Program-made: the position numbers and the translations under genes
The notes under the pieces: generated by a model
What the model was told of the DNA's origin: nothing
The model's database searches: none
Seen by the model: the letters and a program-made list of their open reading frames with translations, nothing else
Assembly: GCA_963662355.1 (NCBI GenBank)
Contig: OY759361.1
Span: forward strand, 1,178,001 to 1,242,000
Reading direction: 5' to 3'
Source: WTFY01 sp026713925
Lineage (GTDB): Bacteria; Pseudomonadota; Gammaproteobacteria; UBA4575
DNA length: 64,000 nt
Shown here: positions 1-6,551 of the stretch, in pieces
Layout of the letters: each line of letters starts with the position of its first letter
Position numbering within the stretch: the stretch's first letter is position 1

Positions 1-257
1 TGGGTGTGACACCTCGAACCGTTCAACGGCATATTGCTGCAATGGAGAAAGCGGGGTTCATCCGTCGTGAAGAGCGACGGATTTCCGGTAAAGGGAGTCT
101 GACCAATCGCTATCACTTTGATGGCCTTATCAAGGAAGCTAAGCCCTTCGCGGAAGAAAAGCTCAAAGAACGAGGGCGTCGAGAGAAGGATGACAAAGCG
201 AGACCGGGCCGGAAGGGTCGTCCTCAATTAAAGGTAGTGTCGAGCGAAGAAGATTAG
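1..257 (+). CDS. C-terminal part of a winged-helix (HTH_36-like) DNA-binding protein, cut by the window edge
   Basis: The reading frame is open from the first base and ends at TAG 255-257. A GTG at 6-8 could be read as a start, but the segment around residues 1-25 (TPRTVQRHIAAMEKAGFIRR) is the recognition-helix half of a winged-helix domain whose first helices would lie upstream, so the gene is most likely truncated by the window rather than short. After the wing it continues into a very basic, Lys/Arg-rich tail. Proteins of this shape occur among plasmid and mobile-element replication or regulatory proteins; that role is inference. The stop codon directly abuts the tRNA-like gene that follows. 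Confidence 0.6.
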   Translation, partial: GVTPRTVQRHIAAMEKAGFIRREERRISGKGSLTNRYHFDGLIKEAKPFAEEKLKERGRREKDDKARPGRKGRPQLKVVSSEED

Positions 258-371
258 TGCGGCGTAGCTCAGCTGGATAGAGCATTCCGGTTTCGACGTA
301 CAGATAGAGGTTTCAGCACCCTTATAGTACGACCGGAAGGGTCGCAGGTTCAAGTCCTGCCGCCGCTACCA
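258..371 (+). tRNA. tRNA-Arg(TCG)-like gene interrupted in the anticodon loop
   Basis: Direct reading gives an acceptor stem (258-264 with 361-367), a D arm (267-283, GCTC/GAGC), a T arm (344-360) with TTCAAGT loop, and an encoded CCA at 369-371. The anticodon arm is split. TTCCGG at 285-290 pairs with CCGGAA at 333-338, but the loop between them is far too long. Removing 297-331 leaves the loop TTTCGAA, a canonical loop with anticodon TCG (Arg), U33 and A37. Oddities are a T-T opposition at pair 1-72 and a six-pair anticodon stem. A perfect terminator follows. It is either a tRNA with a 35-nt intron-like insertion or a decayed tRNA; the body fits tRNA-Arg best. Confidence 0.6.
297..331 (+). 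other. 35-nt insertion at tRNA position 37/38 (intron-like)
   Basis: The inserted stretch begins CGTAC (297-301) and ends GTACG (327-331). These are exact reverse complements, so the insertion ends can form a 5-bp helix stacked beyond the anticodon stem, with a 25-nt loop. The insertion point follows the base 3' of the anticodon, the canonical intron position of archaeal and eukaryotic nuclear tRNAs. It is much too short to be a group I intron, the usual bacterial tRNA intron. Whether it is removed is unknown. Confidence 0.5.
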
Positions 372-382
372 GGTTAATATTT

Positions 383-410
383 AAAGCCGTCCGAGGACGG
401 CTTTTTTTAT
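383..410 (+). terminator. Rho-independent terminator of the tRNA-Arg-like gene
   Basis: A nine-pair stem (383-391 with 396-404) closes a CGAG tetraloop and runs straight into a T tract ending near 408. It lies 12 nt after the encoded CCA, which argues that the interrupted tRNA gene is, or recently was, a transcription unit. Confidence 0.85.
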
Positions 411-474
411 ACACCATGAATATAATAAAAGTATAGGCACTTCACTGTAGCTAAAATTTCAGAAGGCAATACCG

Positions 475-1035
475 ATGTCGAACAACGACAACTTGAGGCA
501 ATTCGTGGTTTTCGATGAAGATAAGCCCAGCGACTTTGACATGATGCTGGAAGCCATTGAGTTTATGCAGGAAGAACTTGGCGTTAGTTCGAACAAAGTA
601 CCGAGTTCGTATGAGGATGCATTACGGATATATGCTGATCTGAAAACCAAGGTATTGCCTCCAACCGATGAACAACTGCGACAACTACAGGTGCTTTTAG
701 AGCAAACAGGCAGCGTCTTGTCTGGCAAACTCCATTCAAGAGCCCAAGTATCGCTGCTGATCGAGGCCATGCAAGACAAGGCATTGGAGTCGTCACTGAC
801 CGGGCACGACAAATGGAAGCAGCATGGTGGGACTGAGAAACCAAGGGAGCATCCATACAATTTTCAGGAGGGAAAGACACCAGCAATCCTTTGGACTGTG
901 GTTGCAACTGTGGGAGTGGCAATGGTGGCTTGCAGTTTCTTTTGGCCCGACATCATGCTTGGGGTTTTCTACTTGATCTTTTTGATTGGTTTTGTGGTGG
1001 GTGGCGGCATCTGGGTGCTACGGCTTTGGAGATGA
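475..1035 (+). CDS. Hypothetical membrane-anchored protein
   Basis: 186 residues, ATG start preceded by AGAAGG about 8 nt upstream. The first ~125 residues are soluble, acidic and predicted helical, with no motif I recognise. The last ~50 residues contain two hydrophobic segments separated by a short FWPD turn (AILWTVVATVGVAMVACSFF, then a Gly-rich stretch) and end in RLWR. The layout suggests a cytoplasmic domain tethered by a C-terminal membrane hairpin. It is a stand-alone gene at the edge of the accessory block. Function unknown. Confidence 0.6.
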   Translation: MSNNDNLRQFVVFDEDKPSDFDMMLEAIEFMQEELGVSSNKVPSSYEDALRIYADLKTKVLPPTDEQLRQLQVLLEQTGSVLSGKLHSRAQVSLLIEAMQDKALESSLTGHDKWKQHGGTEKPREHPYNFQEGKTPAILWTVVATVGVAMVACSFFWPDIMLGVFYLIFLIGFVVGGGIWVLRLWR

Positions 1036-1094
1036 TGTTTTGTCCCCTGAGCTTGGTGAATAGGCAGGGACATCCTCTTACCGAGTGACGTTTG

Positions 1095-1111
1095 CAATGG
1101 CCCGGCACCTT
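1095..1111 (+). repeat. 17-nt repeat with hairpin, copy 1
   Basis: CAATGGCCCGGCACCTT occurs here and identically at 14397-14413, each time 35-60 nt before the start of a small exported protein gene of the same type. Here GCCCG (1100-1104) can pair with CGGGC (1116-1120). It may be a shared leader or the scar of a duplication. Confidence 0.5.
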
Positions 1112-1151
1112 TGCTCGGGCAACCACTATTGGCAACGAACGGGGAAACACT

Positions 1152-1472
1152 ATGAAGAAGTTTCTGCTCGCAGCCTGTATGGCTGCGCAACTCTATATGC
1201 CACTGGCGCATTCACAAAATTATCGGGATGAGATCATTGAGCATGCCATACGGCCATGCTATCTGGAGATTGTCAACCGGGACATACAGACCTACCGTGA
1301 ATTGGGCATGGATACGGAACAGGTGACTGATTTTCTCATGATAACGCAAGCCCAGACTGTAGACGATACGGTGGCTTCTTTTTTGCCGTTGGTCAGGGGT
1401 CAGGACCTGGCGACCAGAAAGGCGCTGTACAAAATTGGGTTGGCGCAGTGTTTACGGGGTAGCAGCCAATGA
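1152..1472 (+). CDS. Small exported protein of unknown function (paralogue of 14449-14784)
   Basis: The start at ATG 1152 (MKKFLLAACMAAQLYMPLAHS) gives a clear Sec signal peptide with cleavage expected after AHS; longer in-frame starts upstream would bury it. The mature protein is about 85 residues, with one Cys in an N-terminal RPCYLE motif and one in a C-terminal AQCLRG motif, which could form a disulfide in the periplasm. The same Cys spacing and the PC...CL frame recur in the protein at 14449-14784. The stop overlaps the next start (ATGA), so it is translationally coupled to the zinc-ribbon gene. Function unknown. Confidence 0.6.
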   Translation: MKKFLLAACMAAQLYMPLAHSQNYRDEIIEHAIRPCYLEIVNRDIQTYRELGMDTEQVTDFLMITQAQTVDDTVASFLPLVRGQDLATRKALYKIGLAQCLRGSSQ

Positions 1473-1657
1473 TCAAGTGCAGGGAGTGTCAACAAGAAAT
1501 CTCCAAATCAGCAAAGGCCTGTCCACACTGTGGGGCCAAAAAGCCTGCACAAGGCAAAGCACAGTATGGGCTGAACCAGCTTTCAAACTTTTGCTTCAAG
1601 CTAGGCGCGCTTTTGCTCATCATTGGGTTTGTAGTGTCATGCATGCTGGCACTATGA
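1469..1657 (+). CDS. Small zinc-ribbon membrane protein
   Basis: 62 residues. The N-terminus carries two CxxC knuckles (CREC at residues 4-7, CPHC at 18-21), the zinc_ribbon_2 pattern. A hydrophobic helix near the C-terminus (LGALLLIIGFVVSCMLAL) should anchor it in the inner membrane. Its ATG overlaps the stop of the gene before it and its stop overlaps the start of the gene after it (ATGA both times), so the three genes form a tightly coupled operon. Single zinc ribbons with one membrane helix are common in bacterial accessory regions and rarely have known roles. Confidence 0.65.
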   Translation: MIKCRECQQEISKSAKACPHCGAKKPAQGKAQYGLNQLSNFCFKLGALLLIIGFVVSCMLAL

Positions 1658-2052
1658 AACAATTTCAGGTAGCACTTCTGACACTTTTACTTTTCGCTGT
1701 ACTTCTTGGTAATGTCCACGCATCACACGATGAAATTATATACCCAGCGAACCATCCACATGTTGCATGGAACGAGCTGCAGCCGGGCAAGATCTATCAC
1801 GTGATGAGTTCTGTTGAAATCAGGCACTTTCCACGTAATGAACTACCAGCGGGTGTGCCGGAGTACTATAGATACCGGACGGTGATTATGTCTGGGATCA
1901 TCAAGGTTTATGAAGTTGATCAGCGCAAAGAAGATGAGCCTTGGTACAGGATGAAATGGATCAAGCCTAGAACCATTGGTGACCAGGATGACATTCATGG
2001 CTGGATCAACGCCAGGGACCTTGAAAATCACGGTGCGTACAAGATGCTGTAA
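1654..2052 (+). CDS. Exported hypothetical protein, third gene of the coupled operon
   Basis: Start chosen at ATG 1654, which overlaps the preceding stop as ATGA and opens with a signal peptide (MKQFQVALLTLLLFAVLLG... ending near VHAS). The mature region of ~110 residues is rich in aromatic and charged residues, with a segment reading MKWIKPRTIGDQDDIHGWINARDLENHG that looks like the closing strands of an SH3-like domain (GWINARDL resembles the bacterial SH3 end motif). That fold assignment is inference from a short motif. It probably acts in the periplasm with its two operon partners. Confidence 0.55.
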   Translation: MKQFQVALLTLLLFAVLLGNVHASHDEIIYPANHPHVAWNELQPGKIYHVMSSVEIRHFPRNELPAGVPEYYRYRTVIMSGIIKVYEVDQRKEDEPWYRMKWIKPRTIGDQDDIHGWINARDLENHGAYKML

Positions 2053-2064
2053 TGGAGAGATAAG

Positions 2065-2499
2065 GTGACCAAGACAAGACAACCCACTGTCAAAGATATC
2101 CAGGAGCTTGTAGCTTTTCTTCCCAAGCTCTATGTGGATGGGTTTGAACCCATCACAGGCTATTATGGAGGTGTAAATAACAAGGATGGCGTATACATAT
2201 TCCCCCATCCTAAATACGATAAACTTGTAGCCGACTTTATAGATCTTATCAATGAACAAGATTGCTGGAGGGTTCGAGACTACCTCGCTACAACTGAAAG
2301 ATTAGACCTTCATGATCCAGCAACAATTGCTAATGCAACCATGCTGGAGATTCAGGCCTTAATGACTTTCTTCCTTCAAGGTGAAAAATTTTGCGACGGC
2401 TTCTGGGGCGGATGCATCGAAGATGGTCATGTACGTCGACTGTTAGAGCGCCTTTCCGAAATTGAAAAGGAAATGCAGGATTTGGAAAACATACGGTAA
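2065..2499 (+). CDS. DUF6508-like hypothetical protein
   Basis: 144 residues, GTG start with GGAGAGATAAG immediately upstream, 12 nt after the previous stop, so probably the last gene of the 1152-2499 operon. It is soluble and acidic, without signal peptide. The C-terminal motif FCDGFWGGCIEDGHVRRLLE, preceded by a helical region and followed by a short coiled helix, matches my memory of the DUF6508 family of uncharacterised bacterial proteins. No catalytic motif is evident. The family call is from recall, so moderate. Confidence 0.55.
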   Translation: MTKTRQPTVKDIQELVAFLPKLYVDGFEPITGYYGGVNNKDGVYIFPHPKYDKLVADFIDLINEQDCWRVRDYLATTERLDLHDPATIANATMLEIQALMTFFLQGEKFCDGFWGGCIEDGHVRRLLERLSEIEKEMQDLENIR

Positions 2500-3111
2500 G
2501 CATATGAGGTTTGTTAAGCTCTATGGTTCCTTTGGTGTAGCTTTCCCTGCCCGGGTCATCTGGAATTAGCACCTAGAAAATTACACTGGCGGAAGCCCAA
2601 CAGACCTAAATCTGCCAGTTTATGCCGAAAACACGTGACCTCCATTAACGGGTTTTTTACACTATGACTGGATTAGGTAATGGGGAGAACACCACATCCC
2701 ATTTGACCAGCGTTTCGCCAGAAGTTGCTAATTACAGCTTCGAAGAAACTGCTTTATCCTTTTCCTAATCCTGCCCCCCCATAAACTTTGCTTAAGCTCA
2801 TCACTCTGGATATGTCGAAAAATCTGATGGCGAGTCTGGTGATGCCATCCAGTGTAGTCTATAGATATCCATACGACACTTAGTACACTATTAGATCAAG
2901 TGTGGATCCAACATGTAGCTGCACCACGATCTGGAAACCCTCCAGAAGTCAGCTTGGAATCCTGACTACCGATTCCAAGCTCATCCTACGTATCCTGCTC
3001 GCGGCTCAAATCAATGATATCGGGCACTTTACGGCTATTCCTTTCTGAATGATCAAGAGAAGCAAATGTAGGCGCAAAAGCTTTCGTTACTTTCTGTTAT
3101 ATATGGCAGTC
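2500..3111. other. Gene-free stretch with IS-end-like sequences
   Basis: No convincing gene on either strand. Two short stretches resemble the terminal repeat of the IS3-family element at 9089-10342: 2670-2693 matches its right end at 20 of 24 bases, and about 2769-2788 contains the reverse complement core (CCCCCCATAAACT). They may be relics of earlier insertions. Otherwise I see nothing. Confidence 0.35.
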
Positions 3112-4173
3112 TTAATTTTTCAATTGCACTTCGAGACGCCTTGTTATCATTGCTGATATTTCCAGGAACCGATGAATATCTTCTGTTATCAACTGCACGG
3201 TTTCTCCTTCCCGTTCACTCTGACTACTTTTTAAATATGATTCGTCAGCTATGCTCAGGTTATGCACTATCACGTGGCGTTTTTCTATATTTAGTCGCAG
3301 GAACTTAAGGCTCTCTTCGTCAAGCACTTCAAATGGATCAATCTCAAGCAGAGCATATGCATTCTTGGCTTTCTCAATATTCTGAAAACGATTGGCTATC
3401 GTATATTTGTTCCACAGAACTTCCGCTTGGTCAGGAAGACGCTTATACACGAGGTAGCGATAGGCAGTTTTCTGATAGGTTTCAAACGCTGTGAGAACGT
3501 CTTCGTGAGCATTTCCGAGCAATCTGTAGGCCAATTCTTCGTCACGTGTTTCAGCCCGTTTCATCTGTTCTGCCCTTTCAATTTGACGATGAATAAGTTC
3601 AAGTTCACGGGAAAAATGGACAACTAGGTTTGGCGAACCACAGTCGGGACAAAAGAGTCCAATAGCGTAAACGCCATATTTCCTGCCACAGCAGTTACAC
3701 ATAAGTCTTCTTAAGAAATCATGCCTGAAGACAACAGGTCGTGGTGAGCGATCTCGCTTCACATCCATACTGATAGAAATAAAATTGTTTCGGGAAGTCT
3801 TACGATTGAAATCCGAGGCCATCCTATCAAGAAAATTACCAATGTCTTTTTTGACAGCCCAGTAAAGTTCATTTTTGAAGGCCCTGACATCATCCGGGTG
3901 GATGAACGCCTGATCTTCGTCATCGTAACCACAATATGGGCAAGTCACTCCCTCCGTATGAGGTGCCCGGCGACACGTGCTTGTATTCTCTAGTGGCTCA
4001 AAGTCTGAGACTACATTCCCTAGCTGAAAAACTTTTGGCACGTAGCCCTCATTCGGACAATGTTGGTTAACCATCCCAGAGGCGCTCTTTGGTAATGGCA
4101 CGGACAGTTCTAGATTATCCCCGGAACCACCAGTTCTATATCGCTCAAGATTGCGAAGTCTGAAATCAGACAT
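3112..4173 (-). CDS. Zinc-ribbon protein with C-terminal HEPN-like domain (putative defence RNase)
   Basis: 353 residues; ATG at 4171-4173 with AGGG about 6 nt before it. Visible parts in order: a CPYCGY knuckle (C78, C81); a basic region; a second four-Cys ribbon (C159/C162 and C175/C178); a long helical region; and near the C-terminus NIEKRHVIVHNLSIADE, where R299 and H304 form the Rx4H motif of HEPN ribonucleases. The following helix (TEDIHRFLEISAMI) fits the last HEPN helix. HEPN proteins often act as RNases in toxin-antitoxin and phage-defence systems, usually as dimers. It lies 18 nt after the nuclease-like gene 4192-4464 and is probably cotranscribed with it. The function is inference; the Cys and Rx4H motifs are seen directly. 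Confidence 0.6.
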   Translation of the reverse strand: MSDFRLRNLERYRTGGSGDNLELSVPLPKSASGMVNQHCPNEGYVPKVFQLGNVVSDFEPLENTSTCRRAPHTEGVTCPYCGYDDEDQAFIHPDDVRAFKNELYWAVKKDIGNFLDRMASDFNRKTSRNNFISISMDVKRDRSPRPVVFRHDFLRRLMCNCCGRKYGVYAIGLFCPDCGSPNLVVHFSRELELIHRQIERAEQMKRAETRDEELAYRLLGNAHEDVLTAFETYQKTAYRYLVYKRLPDQAEVLWNKYTIANRFQNIEKAKNAYALLEIDPFEVLDEESLKFLRLNIEKRHVIVHNLSIADESYLKSSQSEREGETVQLITEDIHRFLEISAMITRRLEVQLKN

Positions 4174-4191
4174 AAATTACCCTAAGAAATA

Positions 4192-4464
4192 TCAGTTCTT
4201 TAACTTGTCTTTCATGGCTTTATTTACCGAATTTCGTCCGATTTTCACATTGGCAACCGAACGAGCGTATTTGTCTCGAGCCACGGTTTCAATTGTTACA
4301 GTTTTCCCATCAATAAGCCCCTTCAAAGCATTGGTAGCAGCTGCCCCACCGCGTTGACCTTTCTCTGGGGCACTTACATTTGCAAGGCGCACAGGTTTTT
4401 TACGACTTGCCGTTTCAAACGTATCGCCATCGATAACCCTAGTCACACGTTCTTTTCTTGCCAT
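4192..4464 (-). CDS. Small staphylococcal-nuclease-like (SNase/TNase) protein
   Basis: 90 residues, ATG at 4462-4464 with a perfect AGGAGG upstream. The sequence follows the thermonuclease fold: VIDGDTF (Asp of the calcium site), VRLANVSAPE (matching the Arg35 and Glu43 catalytic positions of Staphylococcus nuclease), LIDGKTVTIE, then DKYARSVANV (matching the Arg87 position). All three catalytic positions therefore appear occupied. It is shorter than secreted nucleases and has no signal peptide, so a cytoplasmic role is likely. It precedes the zinc-ribbon/HEPN gene in the same operon, which suggests a two-protein defence or stress module, but that is untested inference. Confidence 0.75.
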   Translation of the reverse strand: MARKERVTRVIDGDTFETASRKKPVRLANVSAPEKGQRGGAAATNALKGLIDGKTVTIETVARDKYARSVANVKIGRNSVNKAMKDKLKN

Positions 4465-4553
4465 CGCACTATCCTCCTCAATACAGGTTCACAGTCATAC
4501 CTAAGTAAAGCAAATACCGCCACACCGACTACAAACAGAACCGAACGTAGCAT
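4443..4553 (-). CDS. Possible 36-residue membrane microprotein
   Basis: ATG 4551-4553 opens a 36-codon frame with one hydrophobic segment (SVLFVVGVAVFALL) followed by a charged tail, ending at TGA 4443-4445 inside the start of the nuclease gene. An AGGTAG stretch lies a few bases before the ATG. Overlap with the next start and the transmembrane composition make it plausible as a small leader gene, but length alone does not exclude chance. Confidence 0.3.
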   Translation of the reverse strand: MLRSVLFVVGVAVFALLRYDCEPVLRRIVRWQEKNV

Positions 4554-4704
4554 TCTACCTGTTGTTTGATGTCTGGCATCGCACTATCCTTTGTAGAGTC
4601 GAATCTTTTAAATACCCGCCATTTGTCGAATACTTGCTTAGTGTATATGCAGTTTTGATCGGACACTGAACTTGTAGTACGTACAGTCGTTAAAACCTAC
4701 AAAC

Positions 4705-4773
4705 AACGTATACGTCGTTCTAGTGCTGGTGTATCATTACGTGCTACTATGTATTGTAACGTAGTTATACGTT
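4705..4773 (+). promoter_or_regulatory. Two palindromic operator-like sites before the restriction-modification operon
   Basis: ACGTATACGT at 4706-4715 is a perfect 10-bp palindrome, extended by flanking AAC/GTT. A second dyad, AACGTA-gtta-TACGTT, lies at 4758-4773, 11 nt before the HTH gene's ATG. Related half-sites of the AACGTA type suggest binding by one dimeric protein, most simply the HTH protein encoded at 4784, giving autoregulation as seen for controller proteins of restriction systems. The sites are seen; the binding is inferred. Confidence 0.45.
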
Positions 4774-4783
4774 CAGGAACATC

Positions 4784-5032
4784 ATGCCAATAGTGCTTGA
4801 CGGAAAAGAGTTCTATCGTATCGGCGAGGCGCTAAAGCAGGCTGGTTTGAGTAGGTCAACATATTATCGATGGGTCCGCGAAGGACGAATTAGCGATACA
4901 GACTACCGTGATCGTAATGGCAGGAGGTTGTTCTCACGCGAGGAACTGGAAAACTTGTGCTCCATAGCGCTACGACTAGTACCCGCCTCCCCACAATTAA
5001 ACCTGATAGGTAGGCAGTCAAACGATGGCTAA
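4784..5032 (+). CDS. HTH_17/MerR-like DNA-binding protein, putative controller of the restriction-modification operon
   Basis: 82 residues with an N-terminal winged-helix of the excisionase/MerR type: YRIGEALKQAGLSRSTYYRW, then a wing reading RNGRRLFSREELE. It has no effector domain. Its ATG follows CAGGAA, and its stop overlaps the start of the methyltransferase gene by 8 nt (5025-5032), so it is the first gene of the operon. Position, size and the upstream palindromes point to a C-protein-like role, adjusting methyltransferase and endonuclease expression. Classical C proteins are of the lambda-repressor fold, so this would be a different fold for the same job. Confidence 0.6.
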   Translation: MPIVLDGKEFYRIGEALKQAGLSRSTYYRWVREGRISDTDYRDRNGRRLFSREELENLCSIALRLVPASPQLNLIGRQSNDG

Positions 5033-6551
5033 GCCGAGGCGTTACTTATGGGCAATGGATAATATCGAGGGCATATCCCGATTAGACGCAAATTCTGTAG
5101 CTCTAGTCTATCTTGATCCTCCGTTTAATTCCGGGCGCAACTATGACACATTTCTGAGTACATCACGAACAGCGGGGAAAGAAAAGCATCATGCATTTTC
5201 TGACATGTGGCAGTGGACTGATGACACCGAGTGCACGCTCAATAATCTGTCCGAATTTCTACCCAGTTCCACCAAAAATCTAGTCCAGTGCTTTGCCAAG
5301 ACGTTGGGCCGTGGCCCAGTTACAGCATATCTGGTAGAAATGGCCCCGAGACTTGCTGAGTCTTACCGTGTGCTCCGACACGACGGATCCTTGTATATTC
5401 ACTGTGATCCGACTGCCAGCCACTACCTAAAAGTACTCCTTGACCATATTTTTGGACAAGACAGCTTTCGTAATGAGATTATTTGGAAACGGACTCATGC
5501 TCACAGCAGTTCTCGTCGGTATGGACCCGTCCACGATACGCTTCTATTCTATTCGAAGAGCGCTACATACACTTGGAATCCAGTGTTTTCCCAATATCAA
5601 GATTCGTATTTGGACAAGCATTTTCGTCAGACCGACAAACACGGTAGCTACCAGCTAATAACCTGTACTGCTCCAGGAGATCGACAAGGTACGCGTGCTC
5701 ATTACCGATGGAAAGGAAAATTACCACCCCCAGGGAGGCATTGGGCTTGGAAGCGGGAACAGATGGAGATCTTCGAAAAACAAGGGCGTTTAGTACATTC
5801 ATGCAATAATGTGCCTAGACTAAAGCGGTATAGCCACGAGGGTCCCGGTGTTGCGGTTCAGGATGTGTGGCTGGACATTAATCGCCTCGATTCTCACTCG
5901 CGTGAGCGTATCGGTTATGAGACGCAAAAGCCAACTTTACTACTTGAACGAATTATCATGGCCAGTTCAAATCCAGGCGATTTGATATTGGATCCTTTCT
6001 CGGGCAGTGGAACAACAGCGGTAGCAGCCGAACGACTAAAGCGCAGATGGGTAGCAATAGACAGCTCATTAATGGCTTGTGCAATCGCACTTGCTCGTGT
6101 TCGCCAAGAAGTCAATCTCACAACTGTCACCCTTGATGGATTTCCCAAAGATGCAGACAGTGCTAGATGCCTTCTTCGAGCAGAGCCAGCGGCATTTGGG
6201 ATTTGGGGCACATCAATGCTTGGCAGCATTCCTGATCGCCAAGGCACAAATGCTACACTCTTTGTAGGCAGTGGCAAATTATCTATTCGGTCAAAACGAA
6301 TCGAGATCTTTAGCTGGGTTCCCATTGGAGATCGTTTAGAGATGGCTATGCCTATGACAGGGCATGGCAAACTATCGAAGCTTGGTGTTATTCTAAAACA
6401 CAATCGTTCGGCGGCAACTGCACAACGATGGCTTCAAAAGAATGTCAACGTTCCCGCACATTTTGTGGACATTGAACACTTGGTCGATGCCGACGCACAT
6501 AAAACTGGTCTGAGTTCTCGACTACCTACACTTCTGCACATGACATCATGA
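5025..6551 (+). CDS. Beta-class N6-adenine/N4-cytosine DNA methyltransferase
   Basis: 508 residues. Motif IV comes first (LVYLDPPFNSGRNYD, Asp31 onwards), and the S-adenosylmethionine-binding motif I comes late (LILDPFSGSGTTAVAAERL, near residue 320), so the order is that of the beta class, as in type III Mod and many type II enzymes. The region between should hold the target recognition part. The DPPF tetrapeptide is shared by N6-adenine and N4-cytosine enzymes, so the modified base cannot be told. About 150 residues beyond motif I have no recognised motif. It overlaps the HTH gene upstream and the C5 methyltransferase downstream (ATGA at 6548), so all are cotranscribed. It protects host DNA from the endonuclease at 7775. 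Confidence 0.85.
   Translation: MAKPRRYLWAMDNIEGISRLDANSVALVYLDPPFNSGRNYDTFLSTSRTAGKEKHHAFSDMWQWTDDTECTLNNLSEFLPSSTKNLVQCFAKTLGRGPVTAYLVEMAPRLAESYRVLRHDGSLYIHCDPTASHYLKVLLDHIFGQDSFRNEIIWKRTHAHSSSRRYGPVHDTLLFYSKSATYTWNPVFSQYQDSYLDKHFRQTDKHGSYQLITCTAPGDRQGTRAHYRWKGKLPPPGRHWAWKREQMEIFEKQGRLVHSCNNVPRLKRYSHEGPGVAVQDVWLDINRLDSHSRERIGYETQKPTLLLERIIMASSNPGDLILDPFSGSGTTAVAAERLKRRWVAIDSSLMACAIALARVRQEVNLTTVTLDGFPKDADSARCLLRAEPAAFGIWGTSMLGSIPDRQGTNATLFVGSGKLSIRSKRIEIFSWVPIGDRLEMAMPMTGHGKLSKLGVILKHNRSAATAQRWLQKNVNVPAHFVDIEHLVDADAHKTGLSSRLPTLLHMTS

Noticed and set aside
258..371. Group I intron in the tRNA-Arg-like gene
   Set aside because: The insertion is only 35 nt, far below the size of a group I core, and lacks any conserved P/Q/R/S elements.
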